The notes: a model not told the origin generated them from the sequence alone. DNA of 64,000 bases from Abelmoschus esculentus (GCA_035048815.1 JAUCBN010000034.1:11014737-11078736); one strand, 5' to 3'. Shown: positions 9,244 through 21,239, numbered from the stretch's first letter. Translations and numbers: made by a program.

Positions 9244-12200
9244 TCAATCAATTCCCAAGGTTGAATAGGGTTCAAACCCTCCCTGCCAACCATAAATATT
9301 TCAACATTAGTAAACTCTCAACACTCGGATTAAATCGGATTAGAATATCTTGAATAGAATTTAGAACATAACAAGCAACAACAAAATGCATCCAGTAAAC
9401 TGAAAAAGGCATAACATTCTGGGAATTCCTCTAATATATCTTTCAGATATTTACGTAGGCCAGCCTATTGCATGAGGCAGCAAAGCAGGACCATTCAAGA
9501 ATAGCTATAGAAAGATATTCAAGCTTATAAAGGAATTTGTAACTGATTAACACATGTATCAAGAGATGAATTAATTTTGTTTTTCTACTTTCATGGATGG
9601 AACAAACTTGATTGTTTATGTTATTATAGATAGATTAAACTGAAAGGTTCCACTTACAGAGCAGTCATCGTGAACACGCCATATGGTCTCTCCCAGAAGG
9701 TTTGCCACGGAGAGGACTGTCAACTGAGGAAAATAGTTCTGCTCCAACACTGGGATGGTGTTTGTTATGATTACTTCTTGGAAAAGACCACTTGACAACC
9801 TCTCTATTGCAGGAGGACTGTGGAAACAAGCAAATGAATCAAAAAGATGAACATTCACAAATATGATAGGATATAGCAGTTTTCCTTTTTTTCTTTATTT
9901 ATCAACAAACAAAAAGGGTTAGTAACACAAAATTAAGCCTTCGTTGCCTAAATAGCATCTCAAACACAAATCTTTAATAAAAACTAAAACTTAATGGTTT
10001 TCAATAGGGGTGAGCAAAAAGCTGTTTTTTTTATTCCAAGTTATTCGAGTCAAGTTGAATTAGTGGGTCGGATTTTGAGTTAGTCAAGTTTGGATTTTAC
10101 CAATTTGAAAAACCGAATTTCCTTGTTTTGCAATTTGTTCCTTGATTTCCTTGCTTCTTCAATTACTCGTGTTTAAGTCCAATATTTTACCAAATTTCAA
10201 CGACTATGCAATACCCATGTAACTTCAATATCTCTATTTTACAACTAATTTCCTAATTTTGCAATTCAGACCCTCAGCTTTGCATGACCAAATTTAAGCT
10301 AAATGTTCCTCTATCACCGTAGAATAGATATGTAACTTTGATTAATCCTTTTTCACAATACATTCTCTTAACTTTTCATTTTAGTCTTCCAATTGCAACA
10401 TTTTGCAAATTATTTCTTCCCATCAATTTAATCCATCAATAAATGAAATGATTGTATGATCCTTTTCAATCCCCACAATTTTCACTTGACAAAACTAACA
10501 CAACCAACAAAACTTCACCTAGGTTACTCAAATAAAACTAGGAAAGTGGTAATTTATAGGTTAAAATTATGGTTTATTACAATGTTAATGATTTTATACT
10601 AAGACATGACATTCATAATAGCTTAGTTTTAAAAAGCACGCCGAAGGCGCAGAGAGCTTACAGACGCAGAAATAAACACCTCCACACTCCCAGGCGTAGT
10701 GAGGCAAACAAGGCGCAGGGAGATGCATGGAGGCGTGTGATATTAATCAGGCATAGAGCACGACACTTTATTTGCCTTGGGGAAGAAAAAGAAATCGGGC
10801 CTTAGGGAAGAAAAAGAAACTAAGTGAAGCCCCTAAGAAATGATAAAAAAATCACAAGGCCTTAAGAAATAATAAAAAATCAAGTGAGTACCTAACTCAA
10901 CAACATCCCTGATTTCATTTGAATAGGAAAAAAAATCCCAAGTTGGAGAGACTACAAGAACCATCCCAGGTATGTTGTTCTCATTTCCTTCAATTTTTTT
11001 AATTTTCAATCTCTCCGTGTGTGTTTTAATTTCCAGCTCTTCTCTATTTCCATTTCCTGTCTCTTCCTTCACTTATTTTTTTCATCCCTTCCCCTCTGTT
11101 TTCAAGCATATCTTAATTATATATACATATTTATATGAAAATATGAATCTTAAAATTACTACTTAAATTTAATAACTTCATTAATTGATTATATTTTATT
11201 TGTGTATTAGGTTATGCAAGGAATATACCAAGCTTTATACCTAGGTTTAGGGCTATTCAAGGAGCCACCCAGCTTTTATAGGTGTATGGGGATTAGTAAA
11301 TCCCTTGATTTCGGTCCAACAAGATTAGAGGACAAAACTGTAGCATGTGCTACGTTAGTATTAAGCTTTTTTGGCATTGTTTGTACACTATGTATGAAGT
11401 GAAACAAACCTATAATTAATTCTCCCGAAAACCTCTTATGTGTAACTGCTATAAACAAACCTAGAGCTTTAATTTTATAGAAGTTGTTACTGAAATAGAA
11501 AAAAAATATCTTTTAATTATAATTTTATAGAAGTCAAATATTTTGATATTGCGTCTCGCTTACGAAAGGCACGTGCCTTCGCTTTGCGCCTTTCAAAATT
11601 AGGCATAATAGTAGGTGTCAGGAGAAAAATGTTAAATTGTGCAGAAATTTGAACAATTTGACTCAACTCAAAAAAATTCAAATAAAATTTGAATGATAAA
11701 ATAGGACTCGTCAACTCAACTAAAGTTTTTTTTACTCAACTCGATCGAATATTCCTCCCTAGTTTTGAGCAGAACAAGCCTTCTAAAGCTGCTCCTAGAG
11801 TATTAAAAAATTCAAACTTTTAAGAGCATATAAGGAAGCAACTTCTGCTAACAAGATTTAAACACTGATAAAGAACAGCCAAGCACCACATACCTAAAAA
11901 CAGCATGTGTAGTACACGCATACACTTCCCGGGCGCCCTCTTGATGTAAAAGAGCTGCACCTTTGGCGATTGTTCCTGTACAGACAACAATTCGATAAGT
12001 AACATCTCATGAAGACTCAGTAACTAGAATTCTCAGGTTAATGCTGATAAAGCAGAAATAATATACAGCAAGGCTTATAGTTCAGATTTTTAGGATACGG
12101 TTGCACAAAGAAATATCATCCGAAATCACATTTTTCCCAAGAGATAAAGAGAAGAATACCAGCAGTGTCAATCATGTCATCCACCATCACTGCAACCTTT

Positions 12201-14349
12201 CCTTTCACATCACCTATCAAATTCATGACCTATAAGATCATATTTGTTTGTTAATTTCGAGTCCAATTTCAAATAGCACCATATTACTTTACAACACAAA
12301 ATGTGTAATTGAGAAAGAGAAAAACTTGAAAATAGAAGCAAATATTGGACTAAAGAAAGTTTATTGTAATCAACTTCCAAAATTTTGCCATATACATACA
12401 AGTCACATTGCCGCTTCATTACATGATTTAAAACGTTAACCTATTGAGATTATGCATTCAACAACTCTGATAAATTAGATCTCACCTCTGCAACATTATG
12501 CCCATGACGCCGTTTATCAACAATAGCAAGAGGTGCATCCGATAATTTTTTGGCAAAAGCACGTGCTCTAGCAACACCACCAACATCAGGTGAGACTACC
12601 ACCAAATCATCAGAACATATTGTCTTGCTAGCAAGATAATCAAGAATCACAGGCTGGAATTGAAGAGAAAAGTAATTGTAGTGAGCAAAAAATCCATATA
12701 GAATATGTTGCTGACATATAACAGGCCAGAGTCAAGATCTGATACAGAGTAGCTAAAACTTTTGCAATAAAATTTCATTAGTTAACAAGAAAAACAGGAT
12801 ACAAATAAAAAAGAAACTCCTCATAGAAAGATTACATTTAGGCTTTTCACAAGTACAGAAGTGTAGATTCTTGAATCATAAGTTATTTCTGCTAAATACT
12901 CGTGTCTAATATTGATTAGCACCTCTAAAGATAGAACATCAAAGGTGAACAAAGAGCATGTGCAGAAATTACCTGCCCATAAACATGATCTACCGGGATA
13001 TCAAAGTAACCCATGGATTGCCCTGAATGAAGATCACAAGCAAGAACACGATTTGCACCTGCTTCCGTAATCAAATTTGCTACAAGTTTGGCAGCAATAG
13101 ATTCACGCCCCTGAGTCTGGAAGAACAATGGATAAAAATAATCAATCAAGTAGTATCATGCGTTCAGTGAAGAATGCATATGCAGTGTAAAGCCATCATC
13201 TCAAGCTGAGCCTTCATTTATAGGACCTCTAAAATTTCATAATATTCCTTTCTTACTTTCATTTGGATTCAGCGAAATGGTTGAATGGAATATTTGGAAA
13301 TTCTGAAAAAAAAGGCATTATGTTTTACTTGAAGAGCAAACCCCAAGGAAATAATTCAACTAAATTGATTTTGTATTTCAATTCCACTAGCGTTTTTGGA
13401 TATAACATGTATCAAAACATAATTAGACTCCATGCTATTGTTTAGAACAAGAAAGGATTTAGAATTTTACAGTTTAAAAACAAAATGAAGAGAATCCTAA
13501 ATGATAATTCAACTATAAATTTGAAACTGGATTCCATTTGTTCAAGCATTCCATGCGGAGCCGTGTTGAAGAAAAGCTAAAAAATAGCATGATTTAGTTG
13601 GTCATAGTTGAGTTACCTTTCTGTCGGCCCTCGCATAGCCAAAATAGGGAATGACAGCAGTAATGTTCTTAGCAGAAGCCCTCCGACAAGCATCAATCAT
13701 AATGAGAAGCTCCATAAGATTCTCATTGGCAGGGGGACAAGTAGGTTGGACCAGGTACACGTCGCAACCTCTCACACTTTCTTGCAACTGAACATAAATT
13801 TCACCATCAGCAAAACGCTTTATCTTGATTTTCCCAAGCTCCAAACCCATATAGCACGCGATTTCCTATCCAATATAGAAATAGCAATTACACAATTCAA
13901 ATTCCGGTATATCCAGATACATATTAGATATATAATCTAAACAATCTGAAATAAAGAAGGTGCTTTGAGTAGAATCTAAAACCTGAGCAAGAGCAGGGTT
14001 AGCAGTGCCAGAAAATATACGTAGCCTCGTATCGTTTTTGTCGGCATCCGTTTGGAAATGGGAATTCGGGGACAAGAAGGTTGGGAACGCAGGATCAGTG
14101 GTGAGTATAGGAAAACAAGGCTTTCCATTGTCGAACTTCAACGGCTCCACCACATTACATCTCTAGAAGAAAGGGAAACTCAGGTTTTATCAGAAAAATA
14201 CGGGGAAACAAACATCAGAAACTCTAAATCGAGAGAAAAAGGTAACTCACGAATCGATGCCGTAGAGGGATGCGAGTGTGGTTGTTGAGGAGAGTAGCTG
14301 AGGAGAGTAGTGGATTGGAAGAACAGATGCCGAGCATAGACAACGCCAT
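9244..14349 (-). CDS. PRS: Ribose-phosphate pyrophosphokinase (PRPP synthetase), plastid-type
   Basis: Makes PRPP from ribose-5-phosphate and ATP for purine, pyrimidine, His, Trp and NAD synthesis. Nine minus-strand exons: 14349-14251, 14162-13983, 13865-13617, 13116-12973, 12653-12486, 12229-12160, 11975-11894, 9817-9658 and 9282-9244. All junctions are in phase and give 396 residues, normal for plant class I enzymes with a leader. The first ~35 residues are Ser/Leu/Asn-rich and lack acidic residues, fitting a transit peptide. Visible motifs are FADGEIYVQ, the catalytic-loop region YARADRK (about 170-176), DLHSGQ with the conserved His near 206, SPDVGG, and the PRPP-binding signature [10 protein letters not shown] (about 296-305). 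The C-terminus is [11 protein letters not shown]. Intron 8 (9818-11893) is enlarged by a transposable element. I cannot choose between PRS1, 2 and 5 orthology. Confidence 0.95.
10005..11761. mobile_element. hAT-like insertion in intron 8 of the PRS gene
   Basis: Starts TAGGGGTGAGCAAAAAGC and ends CGAATATTCCTCCCTA, with TCGAGT/ACTCGA-rich sub-terminal segments like the element at 4426-5192. Flanking 8-mers GTTTTCAA (9997-10004) and GTTTTGAG (11762-11769) match at 6 of 8 positions, consistent with an aged target duplication. Its 1757 bp explain most of the intron. No transposase frame is present. It lies between intact splice sites, so it should be spliced out. Confidence 0.65.
10630..11605. 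mobile_element. Nested inverted-repeat element inside the PRS-intron insertion
   Basis: Left arm contains AAAGCACGCCGAAGGCGCAG followed by AGCTTACAGACGC. The right arm contains GCGTCTCGCTTACGAAAGGC followed by GTGCCTTCGCTTTGCGCC. These are inverted, imperfect counterparts and stand out as GC-rich in AT-rich DNA. Boundaries are approximate and no protein is encoded. Confidence 0.5.
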
Positions 14350-14872
14350 TCAATTAACCCTTGTATTTATTTTACTTGACCCAAATCGTCTTAGGGTTAG
14401 GTATTCAATTTGAACCGCTCATCGTCATCTTCTTCTCCAAGTAGAAGATACTGAGTTAGTGAGTTGAGTTTGACTCGGTGTGTGTGTTGTAGGTTGAGCA
14501 GCAATTAGATATTTTCTTATAGGGTAGTTTACATGATAATTTTATAAATTTAGATGATTTTTATAAATACATAAATATAGTCAGTAATTTTTAATATATT
14601 TTTATTTTGATCATCAAAGTTTTGAAACATACAATAAGGTCATTAAATTTTGGGTTAACTACATCGTTGCCCATTAAACTATTTGAAAATATCTATTCTG
14701 ACCACTAAATTATGTAACTCGTCACTAATATTCGATTTGTATATTCGATAACTTTTAATATTAGTGACTTGTACATTTTTATACATCTCATATGACCTAG
14801 ATTCGAATCCCTTTATAACTATTTTTAATTTTTTATTCTCTAGTATTTACTTGACATTACGTAGATTACATC
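14350..14872. other. 5' flank of the PRS gene and spacer
   Basis: The first ~150 bases are probably leader and promoter of the minus-strand PRS gene. The rest is AT-rich. GATTCGAATCCC at about 14811 resembles a Pol III B box, but no convincing A box precedes it. Confidence 0.45.
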
Positions 14873-15433
14873 TAGGGATGTTCAAAATTTTTGATTAATC
14901 TGTCGGTTAATTTTAGATTAGATCGGTTAACGGTTAATGATTTTTCGAAACTTCGGTTATCGGTTAATTCAGTTCAAAATCGATTAATTAACTGAATTAA
15001 CTGAAATTTTTATATATTATATATTTTATATATTTATATTTTGTCATTAAACTTTTAAAATTTATAAAATGATAATTAAACTTTATAAAATTAGCATAAA
15101 ATAATTATTAAATTTATTAAATTAAAAAATAATCATTAAAATTTTTTATATTTATTAATAATTTATAACATACTATGAATCAATGTAATAATTCGATAAG
15201 TCTAATAATTTTTTTATAATTTTTGAAAGTTTAGTGACCATTTGTATAATTTATCTATTTAAAAAAAGTTTGGTTAAGGATTTAACCGATCGGATTAACC
15301 GAACTTTTTTCAGTTTAGTTAAAATTTTTCAAAAATTTTCGGTTCGGTTAATGGTTAATACGAAGAAAAAAAATCAGTTAATGAAATTTTAAAAGTTCGG
15401 TCGGTTAACCAGACCAACCGTTTGAACACCCTA
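14873..15433. mobile_element. hAT-like non-autonomous element
   Basis: Left end TAGGGATGTTCAAA is answered by right end TTTGAACACCCTA. Sub-terminal regions are rich in CGGTTAA/TTAACCG, again inverted. Flanking 8-mers ATTACATC (left) and AGTACATC (right) differ at one base, which fits an 8-bp hAT target duplication. Length is 561 bp with no open frame. Confidence 0.75.
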
Positions 15434-17286
15434 AGTACATCCCAAACTTTAAACTTGGGCAAAAATCATCTACCGGTTGGTAGTTGATTCTAGACATGTT
15501 TAATATATAAGATCACATATGTGTTTGAAAAAAGGAGTTCAAAATAAATCATTATTATTTTATATATAATTATTTATTTAAAAAAATTACGAGTAAAATT
15601 TATTTTAACGATATTAGATTTTGAGAATTAATAAGATAAGTAAGATGTGTGACAATATATATGACGGTGGAGATATAATATAACTCTAACATAAAATAAA
15701 AAAAATCAAGAGAAAGACTGTTATGCTTAAATCGTAGAGTTTTTTATACTCTATGTGGTTGTCATAATTTTAATATAGTATTGTATAACATTACAAACAC
15801 TTCAATAAAAATGATAAACTATTTTAGAATAGTCCAACGTATTTATACATTATTTGCTAATTCTACAAAAAGGTGGTATATTTTAAGGGAAAATGTAAAG
15901 AATTTAATGTTGGATTAAAATCCTTAATTGTAGGTATATATGTATAATGTATGATGCTATAAAATATGACACAAGTTAAGTGATCAATTATGTTAGATAT
16001 ATCATAAGTACGAAAGTTTCATTAAAATAAAAGTATAAACAGCATAAGATACATTTATATTTCGATGAGGAGCGAAATTATAAATACCTAATAATTAATT
16101 TAATAATTACTTACATAAAGTGGCAATGGTCCCAAAAAAAAATAGGTTAAGATCGATAAAAAAATTCGGGGTTTCAAGGTTTTTGATAAATTTATGTACC
16201 TTTCATTTTCAGTTTATTATTCTCGGTGATTTAATATGATAGATCATGATTATTTGTTTTCATATTAATTTATGATTTGGATTGAGAACTAATCTCTTTT
16301 AAGGGTTTCAGTTTTGATGGTGTTTGGATTGATTTTTTTAGTTTTTTATTGAGTTTTGTGGTTGATTAAATGTTTGTATGGTTTCATTAGCGATCGAGTT
16401 TTCCATTTGGTAGATTCTACTATTTAGAACCAATCCAATATATATCGTTTCTTTTGAATTCAAGTTTAACATCTGGATTTGGTATACTTTTGTATTAAAC
16501 ATGGAGGTAGAAATTTTAGATTTTAATTTCTTATGACTCAGGTTTATAGAGTTTTATAAGAATAGGGATGGATGGTAATCGGTTCTTAGGTTTGTTTACG
16601 GTATAATCGTGACATCGATCGTCCGTTTCTTGTGACTTCGTAGATAAATAGTTTTCGATTATTCTTTTTTGGACTTGAATAAAGGTGATAATGAACTTGA
16701 CTGACTCGCAAACTGCCGTAATGTTAAATGTCCGGTCCAAGTTCATGATTTGCTTTCGATTCCCCCTCGCTTACATTCAGACTACCAGCTCAACTGCCCA
16801 ACATCTGCTTATCATTCTACCATTTCCAGGATCAAAGATGGTGGGAAATGACACAGTTCATCTCGTATAATACCACTTATTCAACTCCCTGTATAAAATA
16901 ACTGCCCTTAACATGATACGAACAAAACATATGATCCAGCAAGGACATGAACCGCAAGGCTGCTACTCACTTCAGCTCAGAAACTCAAAACTCGAAATGA
17001 CTACAGTTTTAGAATGTCACAAACCATGAGCATGAGCAATTACATTTTATTCAAAGCTCATCAGGACGAGGTTCACATCCTCTATCTTCCCCGAAATTCG
17101 AGGGGACAACAGAAAGAAAAATCCTAAGCACAAAATAAAAACAGGTCAAATCCTAAGCACAAAATAAAAACAGGTCAATCAATCATGGAACGGTAACAAC
17201 TTATTTATTTCACAGCTATATCAAGATAACCACAAACATCTAATAATTCATCATCTGGCAAAATCAAAAATTGGTGGTACCAAGGT
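15434..17286. other. Intergenic spacer and probable 3' flank
   Basis: AT-rich to about 16,500. A less AT-rich part at about 16,530-17,286 probably includes the 3' UTR of the minus-strand gene that ends at 17287, plus a 29-bp tandem duplication. I see no gene. Confidence 0.45.
17120..17177. repeat. Perfect 29-bp tandem duplication
   Basis: Two identical copies of a unit starting AATCCTAAGCACAAAATAAA, period 29 (starts 17120 and 17149). It lies just downstream of the Mth938-like gene, possibly in its 3' UTR. Confidence 0.9.
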
Positions 17287-19284
17287 TTATGAAGAAACTC
17301 CATATGGGAGCAGCGCAGCAGCCACAATTCTACCTTCCTCGTTCAGTATGTTGTAAGTAGATGCAGCATTTCTCTGCAACAAGAGAACAATTTCTGAGCC
17401 TCAATATTGAGGTCAAAGTTGGTTCCTATTGGTCCTTAATAGTTTCAAGCATTGACTACAAACAAGTACTAAATCACTTGCATCAACAATAAACAGCATT
17501 TCTGCACATGAATAATCAAGAGAAAATAGTCTCTAAGGCTTGGACAAAATTATGAGAAGAGAACAGCCTTTTAACCTTCTCTCACATGATAAGGCCTAAA
17601 TTTGATGCTATAGAGTTTAGGGTAGTAATTTAATTAGGTTCTTCAAAAATCACATAAACAAATGAGAAGCCTTCAACCTCAAGCATTCTGTAGGAAATAG
17701 ATTGACAAGGAAGGGAGATAAGGTACGCCAAAGCCATTTGGGAAATTAGTGATATTCAAGCAAATTATAGCCATAAAATGCCAAAATTATGTTGTAACTT
17801 TAGGTATCAACTACAGTACTTCAACAGAAATGACAATAGTAATACCGAGTCTAAGGATTCCAATTTCATGCCAGTTGAACGGATGAAGCGCCTGAGTTCA
17901 GGATCTACTGGTTCAATGTTCTTTCCACAGCCAAGAATCAAGATTTCTAAAAATAAAACAAGAAAGAATGCTCAGTGAGTACAAAACTAGAAGAAGAAAA
18001 AAACAGAAGCACAACTGCAAACAACCTTAATTCTATTTCTAACTGCATTTGGAAACAGTTCTCAGCTTTCTTTAGTTCTCCAGGTATAACAGCTGGTTGA
18101 TACTATTTAGGCCTATAAACGAACCGAATGAATACGAACGAGGTGTGTTTATGTTCGTTTATTTAACTTTAAGTAAACAATTGAATAAACACAAACATAA
18201 ACAGACACAAAATTTCTTGTTCATGTTCGTTCATTAAGGAATGTAGCTTGTTCATATTTCTTCATGTTGGTTCATTAACATGATAAATGAACACAAAATA
18301 TTTTAAAACGAATTAATCGATAATTAAAAAAGCTCTAAATCATTAATTTAAACCTAAAATTATTTAATAGATTAACCCATTTTATTTTGGTTGGGTCAGT
18401 TAGTTCGGTTTAACCGAATAATGAACACTCCTAGACATATGCATAATCTCATAAACAAACAGATTATCAAACGTTCACAACATGAATGAACAAACAAGTC
18501 CTTTGTTCTTGTTTGTTCATTTAATTAAATGAACATAAAAGAAATTTCCGCTGAACAATTACCGATTCACTCAACGAACATTCGGTCCATTTACAGCCCT
18601 AAGATTACTGAAATGCTAAAAACAAGCAAAATTTGAAGTCTCACCTGGAATAGGTCGAATGATTTGAAAGACGGATAAGCTGCAAAAGTAGAACAAATAC
18701 AAAATATGAGATTCGGGGAAAGCCATAAAATTGCAAAATTTCATAGTTAGATAGAGGGGAGGGGAGAACTATTAGTTTGCCAAGCCACCCAAAACTTATG
18801 CATAATGAATACATTGCACTAAGAAACCACATCACCAGAAAAGCATTGAATCCAATTGGAAATGAAATTAGAATGAAGAAAGCAAATACCTTTGCGGCGT
18901 AATTTCGGAAAAATTACGAGGGCCCCAAGAAGTGATCAAATTTCCCACGCAAAGCAAGCTTCCTTCATAGTTGACACCATTGACGGTGAATCCTGTTTCC
19001 GTATATCTGGCGATTCAGAAAGATTTAAGAAAAATCAAGGGCAGTGTTGGAGAAAAATGAATAAAAAAAAAAGTGGTGGGCGGTGGAGAAAAGATGGTAA
19101 ACCGTTGGAAACGGAGCTGGTCATCGGGGACATTATCGATGAGATTGATCTGATCGTAGAGAGAGAAAGTGCGCCTGAGGGATGGCAAGACTGGATTTTG
19201 GGTCACCGTTGAAGATGCCGAGTCTTTTCTCAGCCTTCTCATCAGCTTTGGTAGCGTTTCCACTGCTCTAACTCTCACCGCCAT
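17287..19284 (-). CDS. Mth938/DUF498 domain protein, NDUFAF3-like
   Basis: Five minus-strand exons: 19284-19103, 19006-18890, 18679-18645, 17946-17846 and 17373-17287. They are in phase with GT/AG borders and give 173 residues. An in-frame ATG at 19299 would add five. The first ~40 residues are rich in Arg/Leu/Ser and lack acidic clusters apart from one Glu, fitting a mitochondrial presequence. The core shows the family pattern: YDQINLIDNVP, GFTVNGVNYEGSLLC, FQIIRP-like VFQIIRPIP, ILGCGKNIEP, GMKLE and NAASTYNILNEEGR, ending LLPYGVSS. Animal NDUFAF3 is a complex I assembly factor; the same role here is inference from family. Intron 3 contains an inserted element. Confidence 0.88.
18108..18601. 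mobile_element. Inverted-repeat element in intron 3 of the Mth938-like gene
   Basis: Left end TAGGCCTATAAACGAACCGA is answered at the right by TTCGGTCCATTTACAGCCCTA. The interior is rich in GAACA/TGTTC and GTTCATTTA words. Its inner segment (GAACACTCCTAGACATATG) recurs in the related copy starting at 45266. Length is 494 bp, no protein, and no clear target duplication. Confidence 0.65.
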
Positions 19285-20442
19285 CCCTATCTTCAACAAT
19301 CTTCTGTTCCTCTGCTCTCCTGTTTCGTCTCGGTCGCTACTTTTTTACCCAAACCCACTCCACCAACATATACTCCATAAGCCATCGAAACGACATCGTT
19401 ACATTTGGCTTTCTTTTTTGTTAGGGTAAACCATGGCTAAATTCTGTATAGGGGTCTGTTTTCTTCACCCAAATTGATTTTTTTTATTAAAATTGTTGTT
19501 GTCAAGGAATGTTTAAATTTTGGTTTTGGTAAGGGCAATTAGATCTACCAAGTGGCTTGGTGATTAAAAAATGCTTTGTCTTATTTATTTTATAAAATTA
19601 TATTAATTATGATTTTTAATATTTTAATTTTTCGAGTTAATGTTATCTGAAACTTATGCTTGATGGTTTAGTTAGATATTTAAATTAATTGAGTTAAACT
19701 TGAACTTTTTAGGTTTGTTGGACTATAAATGTGTCATATTTTTCATCTATCAGTACTTTTTATAAAACTATATTAATTATGACACGAGTCTTGTAGTCCA
19801 AGTGATTAACGGAACGATTGTTGTTTTTAGAGGTTACGGGTTCGAATACTAATAATTACATTAAAGTGATTGAGCGATCAATGTAAGCTCACTGAATTAT
19901 GATCTTGAATTTATTGACATCGAAGTTCACTTAAAGATTATTGTTTTAGTTTTGGTGGAGGTTGAGGAAGAAGAATGAACATGAATCGAATATTTAGTTT
20001 ATTTTCTTGTTGTAAACCCTTTTTTTGTATATCTTTATTTTTAAGTAACGTTGTAACTTGTTTTACAACATCTCTAGTAGTGAAAAAATTAGAGAGACAT
20101 CTTTTATTTTACAACATAATTTATTATTTCTCGTTCTTAATCTTCTTTTTCTTTTCTTTTCTGTTCGACTTGAAAAAGGAATCGAAAAATAAGTGATCGA
20201 AGGGTATATCTTATTCGAATGTGAGCGTATAAAAATAATTGTAGATACAACAGATTCAACTCTGATATTTCTATTCAACCTACCATCTTCAATGATCATA
20301 TCATCGTCCACATCAAAATCTGAACACTCATGCATATGGCTACAACAGTTATGGTGCTATGTGATGGGAATAACAGGAAGGCAGAATTTTCAACTGAGGT
20401 GCTGGAATTCGTAGAACCTGAGGGGAATAGACAAAACTCCAG
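19285..20442. other. Spacer with 5' flank of the Mth938-like gene
   Basis: The first ~150 bases are CT-rich on the plus strand and probably leader or promoter for the minus-strand gene. The rest is AT-rich, with a tRNA-like Pol III promoter pattern at about 19,785-19,860 listed separately. No gene recognised. Confidence 0.45.
19785..19862 (+). repeat. Possible tRNA-derived SINE head
   Basis: TTGTAGTCCAAGTGATTAAC resembles a Pol III A box, and GGGTTCGAATAC about 35 bases later resembles a B box. The segment does not fold into an obvious functional tRNA: no matching acceptor stem is seen. A SINE or decayed tRNA-like relic is the best reading. The 3' end was not located. Confidence 0.4.
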
Positions 20443-20838
20443 TTATTCAAGACCAGTAGCATTGTATATCTGTCTGTAAAAGAAAATATAACCACCAATA
20501 CCTTGGAGACATGCAATTGGATTAACGTGCTGGCCGCAGCGTCCAGGCAACTGCTGAGCTTGTGTCACATTAATGCCAGCCTGCTCAGCTTCTCTGCTGC
20601 CCCGGTTGCTTATCATACGGCACAAGCATTCCGGTTTCGATTTAATCACATATTTGAGAGGATCACAACAGCTATCCGACACATCTGCATCATCGTTTCC
20701 ATTGAGATAATTCAGGCAAGGTGCAAGCTGGTTTAGGCATGAGGACCCGGAGGAGCTTTGCCTCTGACCCCATCCCACCACCAACAGATTTGCCACAATC
20801 ACTAGTATGGTTAGAAGGTAGGCCTTAAACTGCTTCAT
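20443..20838 (-). CDS. Non-specific lipid-transfer-like protein (8-Cys, LTPG/AAI family)
   Basis: A single exon of 131 residues. It has a hydrophobic N-terminal signal peptide (about residues 5-22, LLTILVIVANLLVVGW) and the full eight-cysteine pattern: C34, C41, CC57-58, CxC 71/73, C101 and C110. These form four disulphides around a lipid cavity, so the product is likely a secreted lipid carrier used in cuticle or wall assembly. Most LTPG relatives end in a Ser-rich linker and a hydrophobic GPI signal. This protein stops about 21 residues after the last Cys without one, so it is probably soluble. An upstream in-frame ATG at 20898 lies on the far side of the TATA box, so the start at 20838 is preferred. 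Confidence 0.88.
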   Translation of the reverse strand: MKQFKAYLLTILVIVANLLVVGWGQRQSSSGSSCLNQLAPCLNYLNGNDDADVSDSCCDPLKYVIKSKPECLCRMISNRGSREAEQAGINVTQAQQLPGRCGQHVNPIACLQGIGGYIFFYRQIYNATGLE

Positions 20839-20883
20839 CTCGATCCGGCGTGTCTGTTTTCGATTTCGCAACACTATTAGACA

Positions 20884-20893
20884 TTTATATAAA
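20884..20893 (-). promoter_or_regulatory. TATA box of the lipid-transfer-like gene
   Basis: TTTATATAAA lies about 46 bases upstream of the ATG at 20838, a spacing that implies a very short leader. Its position decides between the two candidate start codons. Confidence 0.6.
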
Positions 20894-21239
20894 GACACTG
20901 AAGTTTGTGAGTTGGTGATCTAACTTGTGTCATGCCATTTGTTGACTCTTACATAAGTTGGACATTGAGTATTGGTTTGGTCTTGGGGACAGACCACCAA
21001 GTGCTGCATTTGAAGTTGAAGGAGGGCGGCAGTTGCCGTTGGACAGGTGCAGCTAACTTCAAACCACTAAAAACTGACCATATGTTGTAAGTAAACCATA
21101 GATTAAGCAAACTGGGTAATTGGTAAGTAAACCATATCTGATATGAACCCAGCTGTGCGTTCGGTGGCTCCTGCTGAGAGGGCATAGATATGGATATGGT
21201 TGGTTGTCATGCCATTGCTAAATTTGGAGCGTGGGACAA

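Noticed and set aside
14800..14830. GATTCGAATCCC B-box-like word suggesting a tRNA or SINE
   Set aside because: No credible A box or cloverleaf partner upstream.
16531..16870. Overlapping short open frames in both directions near 16.5-16.9 kb
   Set aside because: No motif, no splice context joining them to a gene, and they lie in a likely 3' flank.
20838..20898. In-frame upstream ATG extending the lipid-transfer-like protein by 20 residues
   Set aside because: It is upstream of a clear TATA box (20884-20893) and would put a basic, non-hydrophobic stretch before the signal peptide.
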